A model generated the notes under the pieces. It did not search any database, was not told the DNA's origin, and saw nothing but the letters and a program-made list of their open reading frames with translations. This document shows positions 6,832 to 14,741 of a stretch of DNA of 19,552 bases, in pieces. Position numbers and translations under genes: made by a program. Position 1 is the stretch's first letter. Each line of letters begins with the position of its first letter. This DNA is from Alphaproteobacteria bacterium (lineage in GTDB: Bacteria > Pseudomonadota > Alphaproteobacteria > CAAGCB01 > CAG-977), in the NCBI GenBank assembly GCA_021639925.1, contig JAJXEL010000025.1, forward strand, positions 1 to 19,552, in the 5' to 3' direction.

Positions 6832-8009
6832 TCGGCGATGAAGATTCCCTGTTTATCGATATCGGTTGTTCTCAGCAAAAAAAGTACAACCAGAATACGT
6901 ACGGGGATTTTTTCATATCGAAACGCTATCCCGAAGAACGCCGTCTGATCGCCGTTTTGTCCGACGGGCTGGGCAGCGGGATCAAAGCCAACATTTTGGC
7001 GAACATGACGGCGACGATGATTTTGAAATTTGTCGCGGCCGAACGCGATTTGATGAAAGCGGCCGAAATCGTCATGAATTCTTTGCCCGTCTGCCAGGTG
7101 CGCAAGATCAGCTATGCGACTTTTTCCGTCGCGGACTGTTCGGAAAACGGGCTGGTCAAAATTGTCGAAGAAGGCAATCCGGAATTTCTGCATATCAGAA
7201 ACGGTAAAGTTGTTCCTGCGGAAGCGAAAATTATCGTTTCCAAAAAATTTCCGAACCGCTTTATGCGCACTTATACAATACAGATGGACGCCGAAGACCG
7301 TCTGCTGTTTTGTTCTGACGGCGTTACGCAGTCGGGGCTTGGCGGCCCGCTTTACAAACTGGGCTGGCGGCGGGAAGGATTGATTGATTTCGTTGAAAAA
7401 CGCCTGGCGGCCGTTCCGGACATTTCCTGCCGCCAGCTGGCGCAGGAAGTCGTTGTCGAAGCGCAGACAAAGGAACCGGAACGCAAAGCAAAAGACGATA
7501 TATCCTGTATGGTTTTGCATTGGCGCCAGCCGCGCAGTCTTTTGGTGTTTACCGGCCCGCCGTATTATGCGGACCGTGATGCGGAATACGCTCATTTATT
7601 TATTAACTACCAGGGAAAAAAAGCGATTTGCGGCGGAACGACGGCCAATCTGGTTTCCCGCGAATTAAACCGCCCGATTACGGCGGAAATGTTTGCCAAA
7701 GGCGCTTTGCCGGCCAATTCTTATATGGAAGGGGTCGACCTGATTACCGAAGGCGTTTTAACGCTGAGCAAAGCTGTGGAATATCTGGAAGACGCGCCTG
7801 CGGAAATGCCGGACGACGCGGCGGGAAAGCTGGTCGATTTATTTTTGGATTCCGACTGCATCACGTTTATGGTCGGGGCAAAGGTCAATCAGGCGCACTT
7901 TGATCCCGATCTGCCTTTGGAACTGGAATTGCGCAAAAACGTCGTCAAACGCATGGAAAAAATTTTAACGCAGAAATATCTCAAGCAGGTGTCGCTGCAT
8001 TTTATTTAA
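6828..8009 (+). CDS. SpoIIE-type PP2C protein phosphatase with extra C-terminal domain
   Basis: A 393-aa protein. Residues 1 to about 235 form a PP2C/SpoIIE phosphatase domain with metal-binding acidic motifs: YGDFF (D27), LSDGLGSG (D46), CSDGVTQ (D164) and KDDISCMVL (D223/D224). Such phosphatases remove phosphate from Ser/Thr proteins, commonly anti-sigma-factor antagonists. Residues about 240-393 form a separate module with GPPYYADRD, GGTTANLVSRELNRP and an Asp/Leu-rich end; I recognise it only as an extension of phosphatases beside PAS-type hydrogenases, with no known function. The start codon overlaps the hydS stop (ATGA), with SD GGAGG, so the two are translationally coupled. That makes it the likely output of HydS. 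No STAS-domain substrate or kinase lies in the window. Confidence 0.88.
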   Translation: MIGDEDSLFIDIGCSQQKKYNQNTYGDFFISKRYPEERRLIAVLSDGLGSGIKANILANMTATMILKFVAAERDLMKAAEIVMNSLPVCQVRKISYATFSVADCSENGLVKIVEEGNPEFLHIRNGKVVPAEAKIIVSKKFPNRFMRTYTIQMDAEDRLLFCSDGVTQSGLGGPLYKLGWRREGLIDFVEKRLAAVPDISCRQLAQEVVVEAQTKEPERKAKDDISCMVLHWRQPRSLLVFTGPPYYADRDAEYAHLFINYQGKKAICGGTTANLVSRELNRPITAEMFAKGALPANSYMEGVDLITEGVLTLSKAVEYLEDAPAEMPDDAAGKLVDLFLDSDCITFMVGAKVNQAHFDPDLPLELELRKNVVKRMEKILTQKYLKQVSLHFI

Positions 8010-8022
8010 CGGAGTGAAGCTT

Positions 8023-8289
8023 ATGGAAAACGAAGGAAAAATCAGAATCCGCATTTGTCTGGGAACGACGTGTTTCGTTATGGGGGCGTCAAAGCTGCAG
8101 GAACTGGAACGGCTGATGCCGCCGGAATGGAAAGACAAAGTCGATATATCCGCGCAGACTTGCCTGGGAATGTGCCAAAAGGCGGATTCGGGGTTTATGA
8201 AAGCGCCGTTTGTTAAAATAAACGACGAAATGATCGGCGGGGCTACCGTTGAAAAAGTTATGGATAAATTAAAAGAACTGATCGTGTAA
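8023..8289 (+). CDS. Second thioredoxin-fold [2Fe-2S] ferredoxin
   Basis: An 88-aa paralogue of the first ferredoxin in the operon. Likely ligands are C12 and C17 (CLGTTC) and C47 and C51 (CLGMC), the classic C-x4-C ... C-x3-C pattern. I start it at ATG 8023 rather than the in-frame GTG at 8014, because GGAG (8011-8014) is 8 nt upstream of the ATG and would overlap the GTG. It lies 13 nt after the phosphatase stop and 12 nt before the group B hydrogenase. That position suggests it is the electron partner of that enzyme. Confidence 0.88.
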   Translation: MENEGKIRIRICLGTTCFVMGASKLQELERLMPPEWKDKVDISAQTCLGMCQKADSGFMKAPFVKINDEMIGGATVEKVMDKLKELIV

Positions 8290-8301
8290 GAGGGAACAAA
8301 A

Positions 8302-9759
8302 ATGCAGACCGAAGTCAATACCGTCCTTTTGCGGCGCGAAGTCATGGTGCGCCTGATCAAGGCCTTTCTGTCGGGCGATTTTCAAAAGCAGGCGGACGCC
8401 TTGCCGTTTGACATGCGCCCCAAGCATGCGGAAGTGCCGTTTCGCTGCTGTATTCACAAAGAACGCGCTATTTTAAGGGAACGCGCCATTGCGGCTTTGG
8501 GCGGTTCGGTTGAACTGGACGACGATAAAACGCATTTGGGCGAATACGCGCAAAGGGCTTTGGATCGTGAAAAACCGGACAATACCGTATTGACCGTTAT
8601 TGATACGGCGTGCCAGGGCTGCGTTCCCAGCCGTATTTACGTTACGGATTTATGCCAGAGCTGCGTTGCCCGGCCGTGCACGACGGCGTGCGCTTTCGGG
8701 GCGATCTCGATTAAAAACGGGCGTTCCGTCATTGACGGCGAAAAATGCAAAAGCTGCACGAAATGCATGCAGGTCTGCCCGTACAGCGCGATTGTCAAGA
8801 TCAAAGTGCCGTGCGAAGACGCCTGTCCTGTCGGCGCGATTACGAAAAACGGGTCGGGTCATGCGCAGATTGACGTGTCGCGTTGTTTAAGCTGCGGCGC
8901 CTGTATGGCCAGCTGTCCTTTCGGGGCCGTTGCCGAAAAAAGCCAGATGATTGATATCCTGCGGGCGATCAAATCGGATAAAAAAGTCGTTGCCATGATC
9001 GCGCCCGCCATTGCGGGACAAACGCCGGCCAGTATTAATAAAGTGGCTTCCGGTTTGATCAAAGCGGGGTTTGACGTTGTGATGGAAGTCGCCGAAGGCG
9101 CGGACATTACGGCGAAAAACGAAGCGAAGGATTTTGCCGAAAGAATGGAAAAGGGCGATAAGTTTATGACGACGTCCTGCTGCGCGGCTTATCGTGAAAT
9201 GGTTAAGAAGATTGTTCCCGAATTAAAACCGTATGTTTCCGATACGGCGACGCCGATGCACTATACGGCGGAACTGGCGAAGAAAAAATATCCCGGCTGC
9301 GTAACGGTTTTTGTCGGCCCCTGCGTTGCCAAACGCAGCGAAGGCCTGGGCGACGAATTTGTCGATTACGTCATGAATTTCGAAGAGATGGGCGCTTTGT
9401 TTGTTGCCATGTCGATCGAGCTGGCGCAATGCGACGATTATGTTTTTGATGTGGAAACATCAAAGCAGGCCAGAAACTTTGCTTTAACGGGCGGCGTTGC
9501 CGAATCGGTCAAAGTCGCCGGCGCGGGCAAGGTTGACGTCCGTCCGACCTGCGTCAACGGCTTAAATCCGAAGGTTGTCCGCGAAATGATGACTTGGGCG
9601 AAAAAGGGCGAATGTCCGCTGGGCAATATAGTCGAAGTCATGGCGTGCGAAGGCGGCTGCGTTGCCGGCGCTGCCTGCCTGAACAATAAAAAGATCGCGG
9701 CGCGCGGCGTAGCGGCCTATGCCGACAAAGGCGCGGACATCAAACCCGACGAAAAATAA
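8302..9759 (+). CDS. Group B-type monomeric [FeFe] hydrogenase
   Basis: A 485-aa ferredoxin-linked [FeFe] hydrogenase. An N-terminal region of about 90 aa with CCIHKERAILRERA is typical of the group B (B1/B3) family. Ferredoxin-like Cys motifs follow, in order LCQSCVARPCTTAC, KCKSCTKCMQVCP, PCEDACP and RCLSCGACMASCP. The H-cluster domain has L1 TTSCCAAY (C293 proton-relay position, C294 ligand), L2 VGPCVAKRSE (C341) and L3 MACEGGC (C449, C453). Unlike HydS it keeps the proton-relay Cys, so it is the likely catalytic enzyme, interconverting H2 with protons and electrons. The usual Pro after the L1 Cys pair is Ala here. SD AGAGGGA lies before the ATG. It is the last gene of the operon and is followed by a strong terminator. 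Direction of catalysis and electron partner are inference. Confidence 0.93.
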   Translation: MQTEVNTVLLRREVMVRLIKAFLSGDFQKQADALPFDMRPKHAEVPFRCCIHKERAILRERAIAALGGSVELDDDKTHLGEYAQRALDREKPDNTVLTVIDTACQGCVPSRIYVTDLCQSCVARPCTTACAFGAISIKNGRSVIDGEKCKSCTKCMQVCPYSAIVKIKVPCEDACPVGAITKNGSGHAQIDVSRCLSCGACMASCPFGAVAEKSQMIDILRAIKSDKKVVAMIAPAIAGQTPASINKVASGLIKAGFDVVMEVAEGADITAKNEAKDFAERMEKGDKFMTTSCCAAYREMVKKIVPELKPYVSDTATPMHYTAELAKKKYPGCVTVFVGPCVAKRSEGLGDEFVDYVMNFEEMGALFVAMSIELAQCDDYVFDVETSKQARNFALTGGVAESVKVAGAGKVDVRPTCVNGLNPKVVREMMTWAKKGECPLGNIVEVMACEGGCVAGAACLNNKKIAARGVAAYADKGADIKPDEK

Positions 9760-9773
9760 ACGATCCGGCTGCT

Positions 9774-9798
9774 AAAGCCCCCGTTCCGGGGGCTTTTT
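9774..9798 (+). terminator. Rho-independent terminator of the hydrogenase operon
   Basis: A 9-bp perfect stem (AAAGCCCCC / GGGGGCTTT) with a 5-nt loop is followed by further T residues, 14 nt after the group B hydrogenase stop. The GC-rich core makes this a strong call. It separates the operon from the cupin gene. Confidence 0.92.
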
Positions 9799-9815
9799 CA
9801 TATCGCAAGGCTGTC

Positions 9816-9866
9816 TTTTGCCGAATAGAAAAATATGACATCATTTAAAAAACGGCAAAAAGGAGA
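9816..9866 (+). promoter_or_regulatory. Inverted repeat just upstream of the cupin ribosome binding site
   Basis: TTTTGCCG (9816-9823) and CGGCAAAA (9853-9860) are exact complements, 29 nt apart. The 3' arm directly abuts the SD AGGAGA (9861-9866). If both arms are transcribed they could form a stem next to the SD and affect translation; alternatively the 5' arm lies in the promoter. Function is not established. Confidence 0.3.
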
Positions 9867-9871
9867 AAGAT

Positions 9872-10195
9872 ATGTATAAAAATATTGAAAAAGCGGCAGT
9901 TCTGCATTTAAAAAATCTGGTTGATTATCAACCCGGCCAGGTCGTCAGCAAGACTTTGGTTCAAAACGATCTGGTCAGCATGACGCTGTTTTCTTTTGAT
10001 AAAGGCGAAGAAATTTCAACCCATACGGCCGGCGGCGACGCTATGGTCACCGTGTTGGAAGGAACGGGACGTTTTACCGTCGGGCAGGACGTTTTTGTTT
10101 TAAGCGAAGGCGATACGCTGATTATGCCCAAAGGTATTCCTCATGCCGTTTTCGGTGAAGAACGCTTTAAAATGCAGCTGATTGTTTCTTTTTAA
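9872..10195 (+). CDS. Small single-domain cupin protein
   Basis: A 107-aa protein with one conserved cupin barrel (about 35-105). Cupin motif 1 appears as STHTAGGDAMVTVLEG, keeping one His and a distal Glu but not the full HxH pair. Motif 2 is GDTLIMPKGIPHAV, with the PxGxPH signature. Such proteins are often small metal-binding or ligand-binding proteins of unknown role. A good SD, AAGGAGA, precedes the ATG. It sits alone between the terminator and rarA, so it is probably a separate transcription unit. It is annotated as a cupin only; no substrate can be proposed. Confidence 0.85.
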   Translation: MYKNIEKAAVLHLKNLVDYQPGQVVSKTLVQNDLVSMTLFSFDKGEEISTHTAGGDAMVTVLEGTGRFTVGQDVFVLSEGDTLIMPKGIPHAVFGEERFKMQLIVSF

Positions 10196-10301
10196 AAATT
10201 GCCTGCCGGCCGGACGAAATCCTGACGCAGGGTAAAAAGAACAGATGAAACTGTCCGAAGAATCTGTTACAACAAAAAAAGTTTTAATAAAGGATTAACC
10301 T

Positions 10302-11612
10302 GTGCCGTCTTTGTTTGATACTACCGTTGCCCAGCCTTTGGCAGACAGACTGCGCCCGCAGACGATTGATGAAGTCGTCGGGCAGGATCATCTGTTGTCT
10401 GCCGACGCGCCGCTGGGGCGTATGTTGATTACGGGCAAAGTTTCTTCCTTTATTTTATGGGGGCCGCCGGGGTGCGGCAAAACAACGATCGCGCGGCTGC
10501 TGGCGCATCATACCGATATGGCTTTCGAACCGATTTCCGCTGTTTTTTCGGGCGTTGCCGATCTGCGCAAAATTTTTGAAACGGCCCGGCAGCGCAGGCA
10601 GACAGGCCGGGCGACGATTTTATTCGTTGATGAAATTCACCGCTTTAACCGTTCGCAGCAGGACGGCTTTTTGCCTTATGTCGAAGACGGCACCGTCGTT
10701 TTGGTCGGCGCGACGACGGAAAACCCGTCGTTTGAATTAAACGCCGCCTTGCTGTCGCGCTGTAAAGTTTTTGTACTGAAACGCTTAACGCAGGAAGCTT
10801 TGGAAGCTATCATTCTGCGCGCCGAAAAGTTGGTCGGCAGAGCCTTGCCCGTTACGTCTGACGCCCGTGAACAGTTAAAGGCGATGGCCGACGGCGACGG
10901 GCGTTATTTGTCCAATATGCTGGAGGCTTTGTTTGATCTGCCCGACCGGGATCTGGCCGCGGGGCCTTTGCCGGTGGAAAAAATGATGACCGTCGTCGCG
11001 CGCCGTCCGGCCGTGTATGACAAAGACCGCGAAGGACATTATAACCTGATCAGCGCCGTTCATAAATCTTTGCGCGGATCGGATCCTGACGCGGGACTGT
11101 ACTGGGTCGCGCGTATGATGACGGCGGGCGAAGACCCGAAATATATTTTCCGCCGTCTGACCCGCTTTGCCGTTGAAGACGTCGGAATGGCCGATCCGAA
11201 CGCGCTGGTTCAGGCGGTGTCTGCCTGGGACGCTTATGAACGCCTGGGATCGCCGGAAGGCGATCTGGCATTGGCGCAGCTGGTCGTTTATCTGGCGACG
11301 GCGCCGAAATCCGTGGGCGTTTATAAAGCTTGGAACGCCGCTGTCAGGCTGGCAAAAGAAACGGGGTCATTAAATCCGCCGATGAATATTTTAAACGCGC
11401 CGACGAAACTGATGAAAGAACTGGGATACAGCGACGGTTATGAATACGACCCCGACACGGCGAACGGTTTTTCCGGGGCGAATTATTTCCCGCCCGAAAT
11501 GGGACGGCATAAAATCTATCACCCGATCGAACGCGGATTTGAACGCGAAATCGTCAAACGGATCGCTTATTGGGATAAGTTAAGAAAGGAAATTGAAGAT
11601 GGCAGGCGTTAG
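10302..11612 (+). CDS. rarA: Replication-associated recombination protein A (AAA+ ATPase)
   Basis: A 436-aa RarA/MgsA-family ATPase, related to clamp-loader subunits and acting at stalled replication forks. The N-terminal PLADRLRPQTIDEVVGQ, Walker A GPPGCGKTT (54-62), Walker B LFVDEIHRFN (about 106-115), the sensor-1 region GATTENPSFELN and the C-terminal MMTAGEDPKYIFRRL and PKSVGVYKAW segments are all family hallmarks. Translation starts at GTG: AAGGA lies 7 nt upstream and the encoded N terminus matches the family. Its end overlaps the next gene by 14 nt. It opens a six-gene run whose order is typical of alphaproteobacteria. Confidence 0.95.
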   Translation: MPSLFDTTVAQPLADRLRPQTIDEVVGQDHLLSADAPLGRMLITGKVSSFILWGPPGCGKTTIARLLAHHTDMAFEPISAVFSGVADLRKIFETARQRRQTGRATILFVDEIHRFNRSQQDGFLPYVEDGTVVLVGATTENPSFELNAALLSRCKVFVLKRLTQEALEAIILRAEKLVGRALPVTSDAREQLKAMADGDGRYLSNMLEALFDLPDRDLAAGPLPVEKMMTVVARRPAVYDKDREGHYNLISAVHKSLRGSDPDAGLYWVARMMTAGEDPKYIFRRLTRFAVEDVGMADPNALVQAVSAWDAYERLGSPEGDLALAQLVVYLATAPKSVGVYKAWNAAVRLAKETGSLNPPMNILNAPTKLMKELGYSDGYEYDPDTANGFSGANYFPPEMGRHKIYHPIERGFEREIVKRIAYWDKLRKEIEDGRR

Positions 11613-12603
11613 TTTTGTTACCGTTGGCGAAGAAGACGGGGAAGCGCGTCTGGACCGATGGTTTAAACGCCATTATCCGCAGGTAACGCAGGGGCAGCTG
11701 CAAAAACTGCTGCGTACCAAACAGGTAAAGGTTGACGGTAAAAAAGCCGCGACTTCGCAACATGTGACGCCGGGGCAGGTGATCCGCGTGCCGCCCCTGC
11801 CGGACAGAGGGTCGCCGATGGGGCAGGCGAAAATCCGCCGCGACAGCGTTGTCGTTTCGGATCATGATGCCGCGTTTGTGCAAAGTCTGGTATTGTATAA
11901 AGATAACGACGTTTTGGTGTTGAACAAACCGGCCGGACTGGCGGTGCAGGGCGGAACGGGAATCACGCGGCATCTGGACGGCATGTTGTCCGCGCTGCGG
12001 TTTGAAAAAAGCGAAAATCCGCGTTTGGTTCACCGGCTGGACAAAGATACCAGCGGCGTTTTGGTGCTGGCGCGCACGGCTGCGGCCGCTGCGAAGCTGG
12101 CCGAAGCTTTTCGTTCCCGGGAAGCAAAAAAGGTTTATTGGGCTTTGGTTTATGCGACCCCGGAAATCAAAGAAGGCAAAATCAGCGCGAAGCTTTTGAA
12201 ATGTTCGGGGGAACACGGCGGGGAATCCGTGCGTGTCGATGAAAAAAACGGGCAGAGCGCCGTTACGCTGTACCGCGTTGTCGATGAAGTTTATAAAAAA
12301 GCCGCCTGGCTGGAATTGATGCCGCTGACGGGCCGGACACACCAGCTGCGGGTACACTGTGCTTTTATGGGGCACCCGATTGTCGGCGATGCGAAATATG
12401 CCGGCGAAGGATTCCGGGCGGATTATCTGAAATTCGGACGCGATCTGCATCTGCATGCCCGGGCGCTGCGCATGCCTTTGCCGTCCGGTAAAATGCTGGA
12501 AGTTTATGCGCCGTTGTCCGAAAAAATGGCGGACAGTTTTGATTTTCTGGGATTTTCCTATAAAAAACCGGAAAATCCGTTTAAAAAATTTCCTTTGATG
12601 TAA
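11599..12603 (+). CDS. rluC: RluA-family 23S rRNA pseudouridine synthase (RluC type)
   Basis: A 334-aa pseudouridine synthase. An S4 RNA-binding domain (EARLDRWFKRHYPQVTQGQL, about 12-31 and beyond) precedes the catalytic domain with HRLDKDTSGVLVLAR, which contains the catalytic Asp, and the later LTGRTHQLRVHCAFMGHPI motif. RluC acts on several uridines of 23S rRNA; RluD is the close alternative, and the RluC name rests on the neighbourhood after rarA. I chose ATG 11599 over the in-frame TTG 6 nt upstream because AAAGGA (11585-11590) has ideal spacing to the ATG. It overlaps the rarA 3' end and lies 11 nt ahead of the AsmA-like gene. Confidence 0.88.
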   Translation: MAGVSFVTVGEEDGEARLDRWFKRHYPQVTQGQLQKLLRTKQVKVDGKKAATSQHVTPGQVIRVPPLPDRGSPMGQAKIRRDSVVVSDHDAAFVQSLVLYKDNDVLVLNKPAGLAVQGGTGITRHLDGMLSALRFEKSENPRLVHRLDKDTSGVLVLARTAAAAAKLAEAFRSREAKKVYWALVYATPEIKEGKISAKLLKCSGEHGGESVRVDEKNGQSAVTLYRVVDEVYKKAAWLELMPLTGRTHQLRVHCAFMGHPIVGDAKYAGEGFRADYLKFGRDLHLHARALRMPLPSGKMLEVYAPLSEKMADSFDFLGFSYKKPENPFKKFPLM

Positions 12604-12614
12604 GGAGCAGATAA

Positions 12615-14741
12615 ATGAAAAAAGCTTTACTTGCAATTGTCGTTTTTGTCGCGTTGTGCGCTTTGGTGGGTTTTTGGACTTTAAAGGATTTTGATCAAAA
12701 GCTGCGCGCTGAAATCATAACGGCCGTGTCGGAAAAAACGGGGCGTTCTTTGGTAATCGAAGGGGAAACCAAGACGCGTTTTTCTTTTTCTCCTTCCGTT
12801 ACGGTAAAGGATATTAAATTAACGAACGCTTCCTGGGCGGAAGAACCGTATATGCTGCAGATTGACAATCTGGCCGTTGAAGCCGAGCTGATGCCTTTAT
12901 TCAGCCGTCAGGTGAAAATAAAGCGTTTTGTTTTGGACGGCGTGCGTTTGAATTTGGAAATTGATCAAAACGGCAAAAACAACTGGACGTTTTTAAGCAA
13001 AAAAGCGCCGCCGGCCCAAAAAGAAGAAACGGACCGGGAAAAAACGCCGGCGGATTCGGAAAAAACGCCGTTCGGATTTGAAGTCAACGATCTGGTTTTG
13101 CAAAATGTCAGCACGGTTCTGATTGACCGGAAAAAAGACGAAACGTTTAACGCGGCTTTGAATACGTTAAACATGTTGTCGGACGAAAACGGCGTGACGC
13201 TGACGTCCGAATGGACGGTGCAGGGGGAAACGTTTTCTTTGTCAGCAAAAACGGATCCTTTGGCCGCTTTGTTTGACGGGAAAACGCCTTACCGGTTTAC
13301 GGCGGAAATCAATAATCAGAATCTGGCCGTTAAAACGGACGGAACGATTGACCGGCCGTTGAAGGTGAATCAGATTAATGCGACTGTCAAAGCCGATGTG
13401 GCTGATCTTTCCGTCTTAAGTCCTTTTGCCGGTTACCGGCTGCCGTCTGTAAAAAATATGGTTCTTACGGCGCAGATTGCCGGTACGCCGGATAATTTGT
13501 CCGTTCCGGCGTTTAACGTGTCAATGGGAAACGCGGAATCGTTTTTGGCAAAAGCAGCCGGAAACGTTAGTTCCGTTAAGCCTCTGGTTTTACATGTTCA
13601 GGCCGATATTGAAGCGCCGGATATGAAACAGATCCCCGGACTGCCCGCATTGCCGGCTTCAAAAATGTCGGCGCAGGCGGAAATTGACAAAGGTATCGCG
13701 CTGGAAAAACTGGCTTTGAAAATCGGCAGTTCAGATTTGTCAGGCCGTATTTTCATTCATACGGATCAAAATCTGGCCGTTTACGCCAATGTTCATTCCG
13801 AACGGCTGGATTTGTCGGAACTGCTGGAAGGAGCGCCGGTTCAGCCCAAACAGCTGTCTGACACAAAAAAGCAATCTGCCGGACGGACGGAAAATCCGCG
13901 GGTATTTTCAGACAAGCCGCTGCCGTTTAACCGGTTAAAGGCTGCTAATATTAACGTTGCGGCCGGCATTGACAACCTGATTGCCGCAGATAAAACAAAT
14001 CTGGGAAAAGTGGCTGTTTCGGCGTTGATGCAGGACGGGAAATTTACTTTGTCGAATTTCAATTTGGCAAATTACGTTTCCGCGCGGGCGGTATTGGACG
14101 CTTCCGGTAAAACGGCGGTCGTTGAAACGGACGTTAAGTTTAACAAAATGCCGCTGGCTTTGTTTTATGCCAAAAAAGGATTGGACCGCGGGACGTTGAC
14201 GGGATCTGTCCGTTTGAACAGCGGCGGCGTTTCGCAACAGGCGCTGGCCGCGGCTTTGAACGGCCGGATTTTTTTGAATGTAAAAGACGTTCATATTAAT
14301 TCGTTTCGTTTAATCGAATTGCCGTCCTTTTTGTCTTTCCTGTCTCCTGTCGATAAAACACAGCCTCTGACGGTTTCATGCGCCGTTGTCAACGTGCCGG
14401 TGAAAAACGGCGTATTGACGTCTGTCAAAAAAATCGGCATGGAAAGCAGTATGCTTGACCTGCAGGTCAACGGCGATATTAATTTGGGAACGGAAAAGGT
14501 TGATTTAAAAGTTCATGTTTCGCCGCGTTCGGACGGTATTTTGGAAGCCGTGTTCAATTCTGTTTCCATCGGCGGGACGCTGGCTTTGCCGTCGGTGCGC
14601 GTTAATGCGGAAAAAACGTTTGACCGGGCTTTGTCTTTGGGAATGGCGTTTTTTATGGGCGGGAAAGAAGCCGCGAAAGAACTGGTCCGCCAGGAAGCTT
14701 TGAAAAACGTCTGCGCAGACGCTTTGGCGGCGGACAAATGA
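12615..14741 (+). CDS. AsmA-family protein
   Basis: A 708-aa protein with one N-terminal membrane segment (about 3-23) and a large periplasmic part. The first 120 residues (LKDFDQKLRAEIITAVSEKT, SVTVKDIKLTNASWAEEP) match the AsmA N-terminal domain. The middle has a charged Lys/Glu/Pro linker (about 130-160), and the C-terminal third resembles the AsmA_2-like repeat. AsmA/TamB-like proteins are elongated bridges implicated in phospholipid transport to the outer membrane and envelope assembly. SD AAGGAG precedes the ATG. The stop overlaps the start of the short ATP12 gene (ATGA), so the two are translationally coupled. The specific role is unknown. Confidence 0.85.
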   Translation: MKKALLAIVVFVALCALVGFWTLKDFDQKLRAEIITAVSEKTGRSLVIEGETKTRFSFSPSVTVKDIKLTNASWAEEPYMLQIDNLAVEAELMPLFSRQVKIKRFVLDGVRLNLEIDQNGKNNWTFLSKKAPPAQKEETDREKTPADSEKTPFGFEVNDLVLQNVSTVLIDRKKDETFNAALNTLNMLSDENGVTLTSEWTVQGETFSLSAKTDPLAALFDGKTPYRFTAEINNQNLAVKTDGTIDRPLKVNQINATVKADVADLSVLSPFAGYRLPSVKNMVLTAQIAGTPDNLSVPAFNVSMGNAESFLAKAAGNVSSVKPLVLHVQADIEAPDMKQIPGLPALPASKMSAQAEIDKGIALEKLALKIGSSDLSGRIFIHTDQNLAVYANVHSERLDLSELLEGAPVQPKQLSDTKKQSAGRTENPRVFSDKPLPFNRLKAANINVAAGIDNLIAADKTNLGKVAVSALMQDGKFTLSNFNLANYVSARAVLDASGKTAVVETDVKFNKMPLALFYAKKGLDRGTLTGSVRLNSGGVSQQALAAALNGRIFLNVKDVHINSFRLIELPSFLSFLSPVDKTQPLTVSCAVVNVPVKNGVLTSVKKIGMESSMLDLQVNGDINLGTEKVDLKVHVSPRSDGILEAVFNSVSIGGTLALPSVRVNAEKTFDRALSLGMAFFMGGKEAAKELVRQEALKNVCADALAADK

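Noticed and set aside
6807..7595. A 262-codon minus-strand open frame opposite the end of hydS and the phosphatase
   Set aside because: The same antisense composition pattern, no family resemblance, and it lies across two coupled genes on the other strand.
8014..8016. GTG as start of the second ferredoxin
   Set aside because: The SD GGAG overlaps it, while ATG at 8023 has ideal spacing and aligns with the first ferredoxin's N terminus.
8302..9759. Group B hydrogenase as a subunit of an NADH-dependent bifurcating complex
   Set aside because: There is no flavin/NAD-binding HydB/NuoF-like subunit in the operon, and the N-terminal region fits the monomeric group B type.
10240..10268. AACAGAT...ATCTGTT inverted repeat before rarA as a terminator or operator
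   Set aside because: A 7-bp AT-rich stem with a 15-nt loop and no following T run; it is likely chance.
11554..12636. A 360-codon open frame on the minus strand opposite the pseudouridine synthase
   Set aside because: It is antisense to a well-supported gene, has no SD, and its composition (rich in Phe, Gln, Arg and His) is what the reverse strand of a GC-biased codon pattern gives.
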